This document shows, piece after piece, positions 1-10,368 of a stretch of DNA of 64,000 nt. Within the stretch, counting starts at the first letter, position 1. The number at the start of each line of letters is the position of its first letter. The translations under genes were made by a program, and so were the position numbers. Source of the stretch: Phymatolithon calcareum (lineage: Eukaryota; Rhodophyta; Florideophyceae; Hapalidiales); the NCBI GenBank assembly GCA_977006965.1, contig OZ345374.1, forward strand, positions 310,001 to 374,000. The letters run 5' to 3'. The notes under the pieces were generated by a model. That model was not told the DNA's origin and searched no databases. It saw nothing but the letters and a program-made list of their open reading frames with translations.

Positions 1-1358
1 TCCGTTGCGGCACTCCAGCTCCATCGTGCCGCAAACCGTGTACAAGGCCAAGGGCATGTGGACATCGTTGTCCAGAACCTACTTGCCACGAGGGAGAGTG
101 CCCTCGATGTGTCGAATTGGTGAAAATTGACTGTGTTGGTAAGCATGGGGTATTACGATACGTTGCTTGCCACATTGGAGCAACAGGCATTAAGTGCCAC
201 CGTTCTTGTGGGAGATCTCTCAAGTGTAATGTGCACGGATGTCGGAAAAGTTGCCATTCCGTGGAAAACGAATCCTGTGAGGAGTCGTCGGCCGAAGGAT
301 GCACCCAGCTTTGTGGCTTGCCTCGCAGCTGTGGTCACGGATGTGGGCAAAAGTGTCACCCGGGAAGATTATGTCCCAATATTCCATGTACTGCCCCAAT
401 TATTGTTACATGCCCCTGTGGTACGCAGAAGCAGGAAGCACCCTGTCTTCGGGGCGGGCAAAACCTTCCACTGGGTTCAGGCGGGAGTATACGACTGACC
501 TGCATTGAAGAGTGCAATTCGCAAAGACGATTGCGGGCTTTCGCGACGGCTGTCGGCAAAATGAGCACTACCGAAGAATTTACTCAGAGGCATGATCTCG
601 CTTTATCTGATTTACCCGTCGAGAAGCCTATGAGTTATTCTGGATTTCTCCTACATTTCGCCGAAAATGAGACGGCTGCCCTGGAGTACTTTGAAAAAGA
701 GATCGGAGCAATCGTTCTTGGAAAAGTGAGGAAGGCGACTTTCAAAGGCATACCCGGTCTGCACAGAATGGTGGTGCACAGTCTAGCAGAATTATACAAC
801 CTTGATTCAGAATCGAGTGGCAGAGAACCTGACCGGCAAATCATTGTGCGCCATCGCGGTCCCGGAATGAAGCCAGCGTTTCCGAAGCCCCTTCTGTCGG
901 AAGCCTTCTTCGCCAAAAAGCGCGAAGAGAGTCAACTACAGAGAAATCCTCTGTCAAAGTCTTTAGTCATTCATGTGACGAGTTTGGCAAATATCCATGG
1001 CTCTGCAGATATTACAAGTCGTGTGGAACAGGAGTTGAAGATGCATGCTGGGTTCTACGTTGTGGTCCGGCACGAAGTGATGAAGAACAATTTAAGAGGC
1101 GTTTTGGTCAAGTTCAGTACGCGCGAGAGGATGGAAATGGCCAAGAAATCCCTGTCCCTGAAGCCTGGTATTACAATTGAAAGTTGTGAGGTTGTGTCAA
1201 ACACAGCGACAACATCTGCGGCAACATCTGCGACAGCTGTTGCACCCCCTTCTTGCGCTCCGTGGTCATCGGGGGAGAGCAGTAGCGCGTCAGCTTCGAT
1301 GGAGAACACAAATACCTTGCCGGTTGCAGATGTGCCTGACTCTTGGGAGGATGATTAG
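1..1358 (+). CDS. NF-X1 type zinc-finger / R3H protein, 3' part
   Basis: Partial gene: the frame is open from base 3 with no start, so the 5' end lies left of the window; 451 codons are visible. The first ~155 residues are Cys/His-rich NF-X1 zinc fingers, for example CGHRCPEPTCHEGECPRC near residue 20 and CGHGCGQKCHPGRLC further on. An R3H single-strand nucleic-acid-binding domain follows at about residues 233-284 (HRMVVHSLAELY core), then an RRM-like stretch and a low-complexity Ser/Thr/Ala acidic tail. Family members (human NFX1, yeast FAP1, plant NFXL1) are nuclear regulators or putative RING-type E3 ligases. The RING part would be upstream, so ligase activity cannot be judged here. Identity as an NF-X1 family member is secure; the exact orthologue is not. 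Confidence 0.9.
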   Translation, partial: RCGTPAPSCRKPCTRPRACGHRCPEPTCHEGECPRCVELVKIDCVGKHGVLRYVACHIGATGIKCHRSCGRSLKCNVHGCRKSCHSVENESCEESSAEGCTQLCGLPRSCGHGCGQKCHPGRLCPNIPCTAPIIVTCPCGTQKQEAPCLRGGQNLPLGSGGSIRLTCIEECNSQRRLRAFATAVGKMSTTEEFTQRHDLALSDLPVEKPMSYSGFLLHFAENETAALEYFEKEIGAIVLGKVRKATFKGIPGLHRMVVHSLAELYNLDSESSGREPDRQIIVRHRGPGMKPAFPKPLLSEAFFAKKREESQLQRNPLSKSLVIHVTSLANIHGSADITSRVEQELKMHAGFYVVVRHEVMKNNLRGVLVKFSTRERMEMAKKSLSLKPGITIESCEVVSNTATTSAATSATAVAPPSCAPWSSGESSSASASMENTNTLPVADVPDSWEDD

Positions 1359-2177
1359 AACATTTAGTTGGGGATGTGATCGATAGGCTGAACAGTGCGG
1401 TGTTATTCTGCGTTTGATGGCCCTGTCGGATAAGAGCGTGCCAGATTCCCTCCGAATTGCGTTGAAACGTGCTGTATGAAATGTGGTCATAGCTTAGCAA
1501 AGAGTTGCTCGATGCTGCGATGTGGCGTACGAGTCTACTCATGCAGTAGTCTTCCAGGTTTAGTCGATCACTAAGAATATCAGTGAGTGCTTCAACATGG
1601 CTAGCTTTACCTCGTATTTTTACTTTCTATGGCAGAAGATGGGTGTATATTGCTTGTGGTTTCAGCAGGTGCATGATGAAAATGGGAGGGGAAGTGTTAA
1701 CTTTCAACAGTAGCACTAATTTAATGTCAAAATGATATTGCCAGAACGCAAAGAACATCCAGTTTAAGTTAATTCAGGGCGCGAGGAGGATCATGCATGA
1801 AAGAAGGTTGGATCCTTGTCGCAAAACACAGCAATCTTCCTATAATTCAGCTCTCTGAATCCATGGCGGTAGAATATTACGTAAAAGGTTGACGAGAGTG
1901 CACACTCCTTCCAAAAGCACCCCGCTAGACCGTACTTCTATGGTTGCGCTGAGGGGAACTACCGAAAGTACTTTTAGTATTCGCTTAATTCGTTGTCATG
2001 CTTTCTTTCATGTCGTCAGGAATCTGTTCTCCATCAATACTTTCTGGAAGAGCTGCACGGCCACGACTCGACGACAATATGTTGAACTGTCGCGGCATAG
2101 CAGATTTCCCGATCTTCAATTAGTTACGGCGACACCGACCAAAAATATACTTCACAGCAGTCACTTGTTCGTCTTCG
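1359..2177. other. intergenic, no gene recognised
   Basis: AT-rich sequence with only short frames that lack recognisable protein character. A run of five A on the + strand at 2141-2145 is a possible Pol III terminator (TTTTT) for the minus-strand tRNA that follows. Confidence 0.5.
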
Positions 2178-2269
2178 TGGACCTTCCGGGCTTCGATCCC
2201 GGTAACTCGCGCATGCTAAGCGCGCAAGCTACCAATTGCCCCGCGTTACCGCGTTTGAGCTAAAGGCCC
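2178..2269 (-). tRNA. tRNA-Ala (AGC) with a ~19-nt insertion before the D-arm
   Basis: On the minus strand a cloverleaf can be drawn. The acceptor stem is GGGCCTT/AAGGTCC and includes G3:U70, the alanine identity pair; the discriminator is A. The D-arm is GGGC-AATTGGTA-GCTT. The anticodon arm is CGCGC-TTAGCAT-GCGCG, with anticodon AGC at 2215-2217. The variable loop is AGTTA and the T-arm is CCGGG-ATCGAAG-CCCGG. The gene spans 92 nt; removing 19 nt (about 2242-2260) leaves a standard 73-nt tRNA. The first four bases of the insert (GCTC) can pair with the following exon GGGC, as expected for the central helix of a bulge-helix-bulge. A T5 tract lies ~33 nt downstream. The insertion is not at the usual 37/38 intron site. 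A pseudogene is the alternative, but every stem is intact. Confidence 0.75.
2242..2260 (-). other. putative ectopic tRNA intron (19 nt)
   Basis: GCTCAAACGCGGTAACGCG lies between tRNA positions 9 and 10. The boundaries could shift by one or two bases. See the tRNA-Ala entry. Confidence 0.55.
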
Positions 2270-3110
2270 AAATAAGAGGTCCTATTGGCACTATCAGCTT
2301 TCTGAAATGTGCTTGTGGACATAGACCACACCGGGAGCACTTTTAAACAGTCCATGGTCTAAAATAATACGTGCTCAGTGTAATTCTCACATGTCTACAA
2401 GTCACCGGGCCGACAACAACGAGTTCTGTTCTGAAATAATTGTTTTTTCATTTGTCCCTTCCAATTCTCTCTTACTGCATATTCTCCTTTGTAACTGCTT
2501 GCGCGAATATATAACCAAGCTGTGCTACAATAGAGTATAAGTGCAGAGTGCCGAGTAAGTGACCGACTTTTCTTCAAAATGCATGCCCGATCGCCATTGC
2601 AGCCCCGCACCGAGCGCTCCAAGAACCCAATTCTCTTCGGAAGCTGGCCATTTTCACAAATGATTTTGGAGTTGCACTTCGAATATTATTACCATTCTCC
2701 TCGAGTCACCACTGAGGCAGGCTCCTTTCCACTTGACTTGAGGACGCTAACACCAGAGACCAGAAGGCTGTAGAGCTCACAGCGCATTGGATGAGGGAGC
2801 CGATTGGATTATTAGGAGCACTCAATTGGATCCGATCGGATCAGCAGATCATTGATTTTAGATGAGATCAAAATTTTACGTGAATGGTCTGAAACAGGAG
2901 CTCAACATGCAATTATTTATAATCGCATTCCGACCTACATAGCCATTTGCGATGCCCACATACACTCCACAGGACCAGGGAAGAGTGAAATGGCATAGAC
3001 AAGGGGCTCATTCCTAAGAATTGAGCGACAGTTTTATCTCAGCGTGAACAAAATTTAGCGGATTCGACCTGAACTATGAATCTACAGAAACCAAGATATG
3101 TAGGCGCACC
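2270..3110. other. intergenic, no gene recognised
   Basis: No convincing coding frame or repeat. A short frame at 2579-2773 has no recognisable features. Confidence 0.5.
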
Positions 3111-3570
3111 AGCGACTCAGTTATTATGCCCAAGCTGGCCGTAGGCGCAGAAAAACGTAACCTGGCTCAACCGATCGGTGGTGCCGTGACATTCGAAATG
3201 TATCGAAATACTGCTGATGCTGGCGATAGTTCTGCAATGGTCAAGCTGGCTGTTGCCTGGGAGAACGGTAATACTGGTGTTCCAAAATACATTTCTTGGA
3301 GCAGTCCAAATGTAGCTGCGGTAGCCGACGATACCTGATCTATGCTCAAATTGGCCGTTGCCCTGGCCGAAGGCGAAGTTTATGTCATTACAAATGAAAG
3401 GATGAGCTGTGGAGTACTCGCATGTTGATGCTGTATGGACTTAGGGCATTCTCTGATCCGAAAGCAAAGATGAAGTTACAAATCATATGTCTAGTGCAAC
3501 CGAGATGTTCTAGCGTGTGGCCGACGCTGGTAGTGTTAATTTAATGTACCGTTGTCAGAATTGCATACTA
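3111..3570 (+). pseudogene. Sel1-like repeat protein, degenerate
   Basis: Three or four decayed Sel1/TPR-like repeats can be read across several frames. One is VIMPKLAVGAEKRNL near 3120. The best is AGDSSAMVKLAVAWENG near 3220. Another, SMLKLAVALAEGE, comes just after a stop near 3340, and ADAGSVNLMYRCQN is at 3520. The spacing (~40 codons) and the AMxKLAxxxxxG core fit Sel1 repeats, which act as protein-protein adaptors. Stops and frame changes between repeats show that it is not functional as one protein. Confidence 0.5.
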
Positions 3571-3698
3571 ACCGGCGGGTTGTATATCTGTGTTCATTTT
3601 GTACAAAACTGTCCATCTTCTCTGCAATTGAGCTCAATCGAGGCGACTGACCTTCCGGAATGCCAGCCACATTACCGAACGCTAACTAGCTACATGAT

Positions 3699-5096
3699 TT
3701 ACTCCTGACAAGCAACGTATTCCGGGGGTTTAAAAGCGAGGTCCACAGAAGTACTGCTGTCCAGTTTACGAATATGACCTCTGTTCGCAGCGACAGTTGC
3801 AAGGACCTCTAAGCGATCACCGGAAGCGGATATCAGATAGTTCCCCAAGGCCACTGCCCCAGCTTGTTCTGAAGCCGAGAATGAAATGGGGGCTCCGGGG
3901 TCCATCTTTCCGAAATTGTTACCCTTCGCGTAACATGACCTTTCGGGCAACAGCCATCCATCATATCCTTGGTACACGTGTAGCAGAAGTTTTGACTGTG
4001 TATCAGTTACTCCGAGATGCGCAACTACTTCATAGTACCGCAGGACCCGAATTCCTCACAAGATGTTTCGCATGATTACTGGATCTTCATTGAACATCTT
4101 AATGAACCCGATAGGTGTAATGATGCCCAAAGAAAATACCTTCACGACATCGAAAAATTTGTCAAACGCTGTTTTCCTATCACCCCAGTTCTCGGCTCCG
4201 CAGATAATGGCTATGGTCGAAGTGCACAGAATCCAAACATAAGCAAGCGCCGACTGCAACCAGTGCCTTCTAGTTTTGACGCCTTGAGGGTGCCAGACAA
4301 ATTTGTCAAGTTTTTCTTTCGCTTGTATAATTCGGGGATACAGACATCTGTCTGCAAGAGGTGTTCTTGGATGCCCAGGATTGTAACCATCCAAGAGGGC
4401 GGACCTAATACCCGCAGCATTAAAACTTGCCCCATGTAGATTCGTGCGACCACTGCAGCAGACTGTAACAAGCTGCAGCAAACTGTGGTATGCCCAAGAC
4501 GGAACTGCGGCTCCAAAAATGGAAATCAGGGCATTTGCTGCTTCCGTTGTGCTGACAAGCCTGCTCATGTCCTTTCTCTCAGATTGTTCCTCCACTGCGT
4601 GTAAATACTGTCCTTGGTCACACACAGGTTGTTTTAAAAGCAAGGACGCAACGATTATGACACCGACTCTTTTCATTAGGCTTTCGCCTAGAGAGCTTCG
4701 AACACCGCCGTCGAACGTCCAGACTCCAAAAGGGGGGAGTATGAATTCGAGAAGACTACAATCCTGAGGTCCGTTGCTTAGGATGGTGTAATATGCCGCC
4801 ACATAGGCACACACCCTGTGCCGGACGCATTCGTGTTCCGAAAGAGTACATAGCAGCACTCTTTTCTCCTCCAGAGAAGCATGTAGCCGATTTCGATGAC
4901 CACCGGGTTTCAAGGTCTTGAACAGCTTCAAAAATGCCACCGCAAAGGTCTGGTCGATAATACGGACCAATTGCTTTTCCGAGCTGCATTGGATACGTTC
5001 CCAGTTTGAACAGATCTCAGTACGCCCAGTTTGAGCATCTCCAGTAGTATTCGTCTCCTGCATGAGGTCTGTTACCAAATCCGTCAACTGTTGCAT
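3699..5096 (-). CDS. unrecognised protein, predicted two exons
   Basis: A minus-strand frame runs 466 codons from an ATG at 5096 to a stop at 3699, broken by a single in-frame TGA at 4056-4058. An intron with good borders, AAG|GTATTTTC at 4139 and TACACAG|TC at 3996 (144 nt, phase 0), removes the TGA exactly and gives a 417-residue product. A further GTAAGAA donor-like site lies upstream of 5096, so there may be an extra 5' exon adding residues before MQQLTDL. The product has a Cys-rich helical N-terminal half, a hydrophobic stretch with VGVIIVASLLL, and a C-terminal part rich in small residues. I recognise no domain and propose no function. If the intron is wrong, this is a pseudogene truncated by one stop. 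Confidence 0.5.
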
Positions 5097-5405
5097 GGCA
5101 TGTTGGATATCCTCATCACTTATTAGATGAGCGGCAGTGATGGTGACATTCTTACCTATTCATGGTTCGAAAATCTTGATGCAGCCCTGACATACACTTC
5201 TCTGAAAAGCGAAGCGAGATCATCACGTATCGGCAGTTCTTGACTGGAGTTCTCGCCCAACGCAATACTGCGCAGCGATATGCCGTTTATCGTGTCGCTC
5301 ATATTGCAGCGTAGGAGGGAAGTTTTGTGCTCTTAGGATAAATTTCGATACCACCGTTTGGCGATTGTACAGGTGAGTGCTGATGAGCACGTTGTTGTCG
5401 CCTGA

Positions 5406-6055
5406 GGCCCGGTCTATACGCGAACAAATCTGTTCATGTTCGCTAATTCGTATCATAGCATAAAACCTGTCGTCTTACAATTGGCTGTCGTGAACTTCGA
5501 GACGGCGCATTTGAACATTTCAACGGCGCATTTGAACAGATTTGGAGACCTCCGAAGTTGCGGGAAAGAGGTTAACTTTGCTTGTCTGCTCGAGTTGCCC
5601 GCCATTTTACTAATTGGCGCGAAATTAGAACCTCGCTCCCCCTTGAAATTGCGCTTCGAAGATTGTACTGTGCTAGTGCTCGTCATAGCAGCATCCGCTT
5701 GGCGCCGCACAGTACAGCATGGCGCACAAGAAGACAACAAGTACACCGCGGAATGCAGCGCTTGTTCTGATCGTAGTGACTCTCATCGCGTCGATGATCG
5801 AGCTGGAGATGGATGAGGAGCTGTTTTCGATCCCTGTGCGTCATCTTCCGCGGTACTGGGGCACAATACTTCCCGCTTGGAATTGGCGGGAATGCTGGAA
5901 GAGCAGTGCTTACTGTGTATGTGTTTTGGGCAGATGCTTCCAAATCTGCGCGTTGTCGGCGTATAGACGGCATAAGCAAATCTGCTCGCTATGATAGGGT
6001 TTCGTAACCTTGTCATAGCGAACATGAACAGATCTGTTCGCGTATAGACCGGGCC
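5406..6055. mobile_element. PIF/Harbinger-like non-autonomous element A1
   Basis: 650-bp element with terminal inverted repeats starting GGCCCGGTCTATACGCGAAC. The TIR homology extends ~45 nt inward (TGTTCATGTTCGCTA on the left, its complement on the right). It is flanked by a 3-bp duplication TGA within CTGAG at 5402-5406 and 6055-6059. The GGCC(A/C)GTC-type end and 3-bp target site duplication in a CTNAG context match PIF/Harbinger elements such as mPing. No transposase is seen. A subterminal motif, GGGAAAGAGGTTAACTTTG, is shared with the other two A elements. Confidence 0.8.
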
Positions 6056-6233
6056 TGAGGGCCGGTCTATATCGGCAGGTTCGTGTTCGTGTTTGCTCGT
6101 TTTATCATAATTTTGGTGACTTGTCAATTTCGAATTGGCAATTGAATGCAAAAAAATATGCGCCGTGCGTTTACCGGAACACACGCCAGGAGAAGGAAAG
6201 TTAACCTCTTTCCCGGAAAATTAAGGTTCCATG

Positions 6234-7242
6234 CAGGGGAATGTTAGAGGGGGAGTAAGGCAGACCCCCCTATCATACCGGTTGTTATGATCGAAAATTG
6301 CTGCGCGCGTATGAAACATTGCGAGTGGAGTCCGACGGTATCATAGAATCTTGCATGAAATAGAAGAATAGCCGTAAGTTTTCTGGAACATTGGGAAATC
6401 CCAATGTGAGAGATGCTCTCTTTGCAGGATACATTTTGTGGATAGAAATATCTGGAATTAATGCTTATGGACTAAGCGCGGTGTGCAGTGCACAAAAGGG
6501 CCGTATTAAGCGTCCTCGCATTAACCTATCACATGCGACCACATCACATTTTTTCTCCATTTATTTCCTCCAGCAATTACAACGCCCATCAAAGCCGTAC
6601 AAACTAAAGCAACCCTTACGGCGCTCATGTGCACTGTAATCCCAAATGTCGTCGTCGCAGTCGCCATTGAACGTTCCTATTGGCCAACAACTACCAGAGG
6701 GACCTTCTTGAGAATTCGATTTTTGCGTCCGCACTACCAGTCTGAAAAAGTCCTCAAATCCAGTCCGAAATATTTTCACTGGTAATGAGGACGCGGCATA
6801 GGTATGGCGTGGCTGATGTGCTCATCTATGGGACATTTTTTCTCATAACGATTTTTAGTTTTCGGACGTGGAATTGCTTTTCAACCAAACTTTTCGTGAT
6901 GTTCCAAGTTTTTGCTCAAAAGTGTGCAAAAACATCTGAAGCGAAAGTTTGCAAATCAACACTCAGCCACTGAAAACCTATGCCGCGTCCTGCTGACCAG
7001 TCCACGAAATAATGACTGGTAATGAGGACTTTTTTGACTGGGTCTATGCCGCGATTTTGATGAATTCTCAAGAAGGCCCCTCTACCAACGTCCGATTGTT
7101 GCATCGGCGAGCTCTTTGTTTTCACGGTATTTTTTTGATACCGAAAATGTTCATAATTTACCTGGCACATCGCTTGCGCCTTTTCCACTTAAATTTATGT
7201 TACATCAAATAGTTGCTTTACTCCCCCTCTAACATTCCCCTG
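6234..7242. mobile_element. element B, hAT-like ends, nested in A2
   Basis: 1009 bp bounded by inverted repeats CAGGGGAATGTTAGAGGGGG (left) and its complement (right). It is flanked by a direct duplication TTCCATG (6227-6233 and 7243-7249), readable as 8 bp GTTCCATG if the right end is placed one base inward. CAGGGG termini with an ~8-bp TSD suggest hAT. No transposase is visible. Element D1 sits inside it. Confidence 0.75.
6697..7082. mobile_element. element D1, 386-bp MITE nested in B
   Basis: Inverted termini GAGGGACCTTCTTGAGAAT and the complement of GAGGGGCCTTCTTGAGAAT, flanked by the 5-bp direct repeat TACCA (6692-6696 and 7083-7087). A second, inverted copy is present at 39722-40158 with a different 5-bp flank. 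Both share the internal phrase ACTGGTAATGAGGAC. Confidence 0.8.
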
Positions 7243-8146
7243 TTCCATGTTTATGTTTGTTCGCTCCCGCCAAATATCCAATCCATGCCCTTAGATACCC
7301 CTCAAGAACAACTTCTGATCTCTAAAAGGGCGCGAAACTCGGACCCTACCTGAATCAATGCACGAAGCTGCTGTCGCGCATTAAAACGCCCAGAAAGACG
7401 GTCAGCGAATTCACTCGGCCTCGTTATTCACCCGTTGGTGCTACACTCCCAATGACCCGCCAATGCCATCGATGGAGACGGGAGCCCCATCGTATGGGTT
7501 TACATTGCACTCTGTCGAAACTTCCCGTGTGCGATTGTTGGCTATCGCGGCGACATCGTCCTCACATGCCGTAAAACATGTTGCGCTGTCCCTTCTTCTA
7601 GAAGTCGCAGCGTCACTATCGCATCCTGCAGGAAGAACAGCAGCACTGCTTCCTCCGCAAGCAGAAACAGCACCAGCAGGACCAGTAGCATAACCATCAG
7701 AGACAGCAGTGGCACGAAATCAGGCACCAGAAGAAAGAACGACACGGGGACGGTCACCATGAATATCGTCATCAGGACGCCCAGCTTGGGAAAGATCGGC
7801 TGTTGGCGAGGGTACAGCCGAGAGCTCGTGGAAATTAGCTAGCGGAGTCGCGCCATCACCACTTAAACATTTGTTGCGCTTCCCCCACGGATGGCCGGAG
7901 AGATGGAAGCGTGTGGAAGAATGTCTTGCGCTTGCCCATCCATGATCACTCAGGTAAAAGTTCAGCTGGCAAAGGGTGCTTGAGTCGAAGAGTTCGGGCT
8001 GCCCAGGGTGTATACCAGTTTCATCAGTGTTGGGTATTATGAGTACGATCCGGAGCAATAGGAATATGATGAGCAAGACTGGTGCAACATTTGTCGCATC
8101 TCGTTATGATACAATCGAACAACATGCCGGTATAGACCGGCCCTGA

Positions 8147-9870
8147 GGTTTGGCAGAGAAGTACGAGCCCAAACGCGAGGCAAGACTTACGTGTATGCTG
8201 TATGATAAGTTTGCCACTGTAAGTAAATTTTGTTTCTTCGTGAACTTTGTGGCTACTTGTGGGCGCTAAGTTTGGCCCAATTTTAAGGTTAAGAGTCTTA
8301 AGACGGTACCGCAACAAACGTAGCCAAATGGCGCAATGTAAGATCTGTTGAGGGGTCGCAAATTTCTACCTGTCGGTACTCCCCGCAATGATGATATCGA
8401 GCCTTCGGTGACTGACATTTGGCAACGGCCGTCACATTTTGGAATACGCGTCAAATACTGTAAATCTGAAAGCTTGATACACTAACCACTAACGACCCTA
8501 AAATCTTGATGATATATCAGAGGCACGGAAGATACTCGAGTATCAAAGGAATTTATCAAGTCGTGATACTCCATTTTACTTTGATAGAAATTGGACGTTT
8601 CACTGTCCATGTTTTCTTGACGTCGGTCACGTGGCAACTGTCAATGTATGACCACGTCTGACATGAGCTCGAAATGCAAAGTTGGATAGCTTCATTAAGA
8701 CAGTCAAGATTGTTAATGTGAAGACAGGAATAGCTGATGAAGATGCCCCTGCCTCTCGTCTGCTTGTATCAAGTCCCAGCAGGCAAAAACCCTGTACCTC
8801 GAAAGCCGGCTTATAGTACTCGTGTCCCCCAATCTTCTTCGCCAAACTCCAATATCTCCGAATCAGTCCCAACTACAAACTCCCAAGAGGACAACACAAA
8901 CCTCCGTATAATCTACAAAAGAGCTGCACACCATATTTGGTGCTCTCTCGTCTACGCCCTACAAGTTTCTTGGGACCAACATCGCCAGAAGGTCTTGATG
9001 TAACTTCGCAGGACCGTGAGACTAGCACTTCTCCTAATGAAGTGGAATAGTTTGAGCCACAAGTTCTATGTCCAATTGGGGCGAGGGTTTCCCGTCAGTT
9101 CTGAGAGTGGGATAAGCTGCAATTTTATCTGTTGTCCAATGCAGAGGACGAGATGGAAAGAGATTTCGCAGGTGAGGCTCCCACGGTACAGCCGTTCTGT
9201 GCTGTCTCGTGGCTGCATACTCCTGGGAAAGGCGCATTGTGTGCTCGCCTTCATACTTTTCAAGTGTCGAATCTGCAGAGATTGTTCTTCGATTGGACAT
9301 GATGTTAACAGGGGTCATCAAAACCCCCGCAAAGAAGTATCGCATGAAATACTTATCACAAATAGAGCTCTCCGAAAGGGGATTGAGCGAAAATATTTGA
9401 CTGGTGAGCGACAAGACAACTGCAGAGTTTGCAAAGTCAAAAAATCGACCCTCGTGTGCTCATCATGAAATAGGCTTGATGGCTCTACAATCTACATATT
9501 TGTCATTTCAACGGGTAGAAAATGTTGTGTGAACCATGTTGAAGACATCCATGAGCTTGACGCCCTTGACGAGCCCGATAGTGAATAGTTTTCTTTTGCA
9601 ATAATTAAGTGATTCTCATTCCCGTCATATAGACACTAGCCATCGCGTCTTTTCTCGAACTGATTCTCACTGCAATCTCGCCGTTTCATGCTTTTTTAGC
9701 ACAATTTGTTCTGCGTTTGAGATCCTTACGTGCTTCTCAATATTGGGCGAAGACTGACCGAAAACGTTTCTGGCCGTCCACGAGGACTCACGAAGCGTGG
9801 AACCACCGCAGTTGCTTCGCGTGGAATCATCTAATGACGAGCGGCAGGCAGAGAAGCGTGCTTAAAAGCA
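8147..9870. other. gene-poor stretch, nothing recognised
   Basis: Short frames on both strands (8737-9003 +, 9016-9468 +, 9034-9414 -) overlap each other and show no motif. Its position next to a LINE tail suggests decayed repeats, but I cannot identify them. Confidence 0.4.
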
Positions 9871-9897
9871 GTGCTTGCTAGCCCTATAGGGGAATAA
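9871..9897 (+). repeat. LINE 3' tail fragment
   Basis: The end encodes LASPIGE-stop with the nucleotide string TAGGGGAATAA, matching RASLLGE-stop (TAGGGGAATAA) at the end of the LINE copy at 42.0 kb. Only the tail is visible here. A small spacerless palindrome (TTGTCAATAC / GTATTGACAA) follows at 9919-9939. Confidence 0.45.
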
Positions 9898-10368
9898 GCA
9901 TTCATTATTATTGTCAATACAGTATTGACAAATACAATGGCTCATCATATCGGCTCCAAACTTCCAATTGTTGTGGTCAGATCTAAACGAGACCAGCCAC
10001 GAAAATGCTGAATGGATTATAAAAAGGCGAACTTCAATGTATACTCTAAGACATTCCTGGACGTTATCACTGACGCTCCGTTCAAGGTCACGACGGATGG
10101 AGAGATGAGAAAGGATCACTTCGTTGGTTGTTCGCTAGTGCTCCAGAGGAATTGGGCAACGGCATCAATGTTTATAGACTTCCAGTAAAGACAGTTGAGA
10201 ACATTGCACAGAAAAATTCGAAAGAATATTACAACAGAAAGATCAAGGCACATTCCACTTCAAAACGATGCTTTTCTGAGCTAATGATTGGGAACGAGAC
10301 TGTTTCCATCCAGTTCAAAGTGCGTTCTGCCTCTGGCCTAGCTTAACGCCTCCGAGTGCCTCGGTTCA
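9898..10368. other. intergenic, no gene recognised
   Basis: A 72-codon frame at 10128-10346 (+) lacks any recognisable motif, and this stretch lies at the 3' end of the malonyl-CoA decarboxylase gene. Nothing else is supported. Confidence 0.4.

Larger units (their letters stand above)
6059..8143. mobile_element. PIF/Harbinger-like element A2 (host of nested insertions)
   Basis: 2085 bp including insertions. Left end is GGGCCGGTCTATATCGGC; the right end is the complement of GGGCCGGTCTATACCGGC. TSD is TGA (6056-6058 and 8144-8146). It directly abuts A1, sharing one TGA between them. It contains element B (6234-7242), which in turn contains element D1. The remaining ~1.08 kb has no recognisable transposase; frames at 7463-7693 (+) and 7720-8076 (-) are unremarkable. 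Confidence 0.8.

Noticed and set aside
4056-4058. In-frame TGA as selenocysteine
   Set aside because: Context shows no redox motif and a spliceable intron explains it; no SECIS-like element was looked for in depth.
4056-5096. Complete 346-aa protein with a C-terminal membrane helix
   Set aside because: The frame continues for 118 codons past the TGA, and a well-bordered intron removes both the stop and the apparent hydrophobic end.
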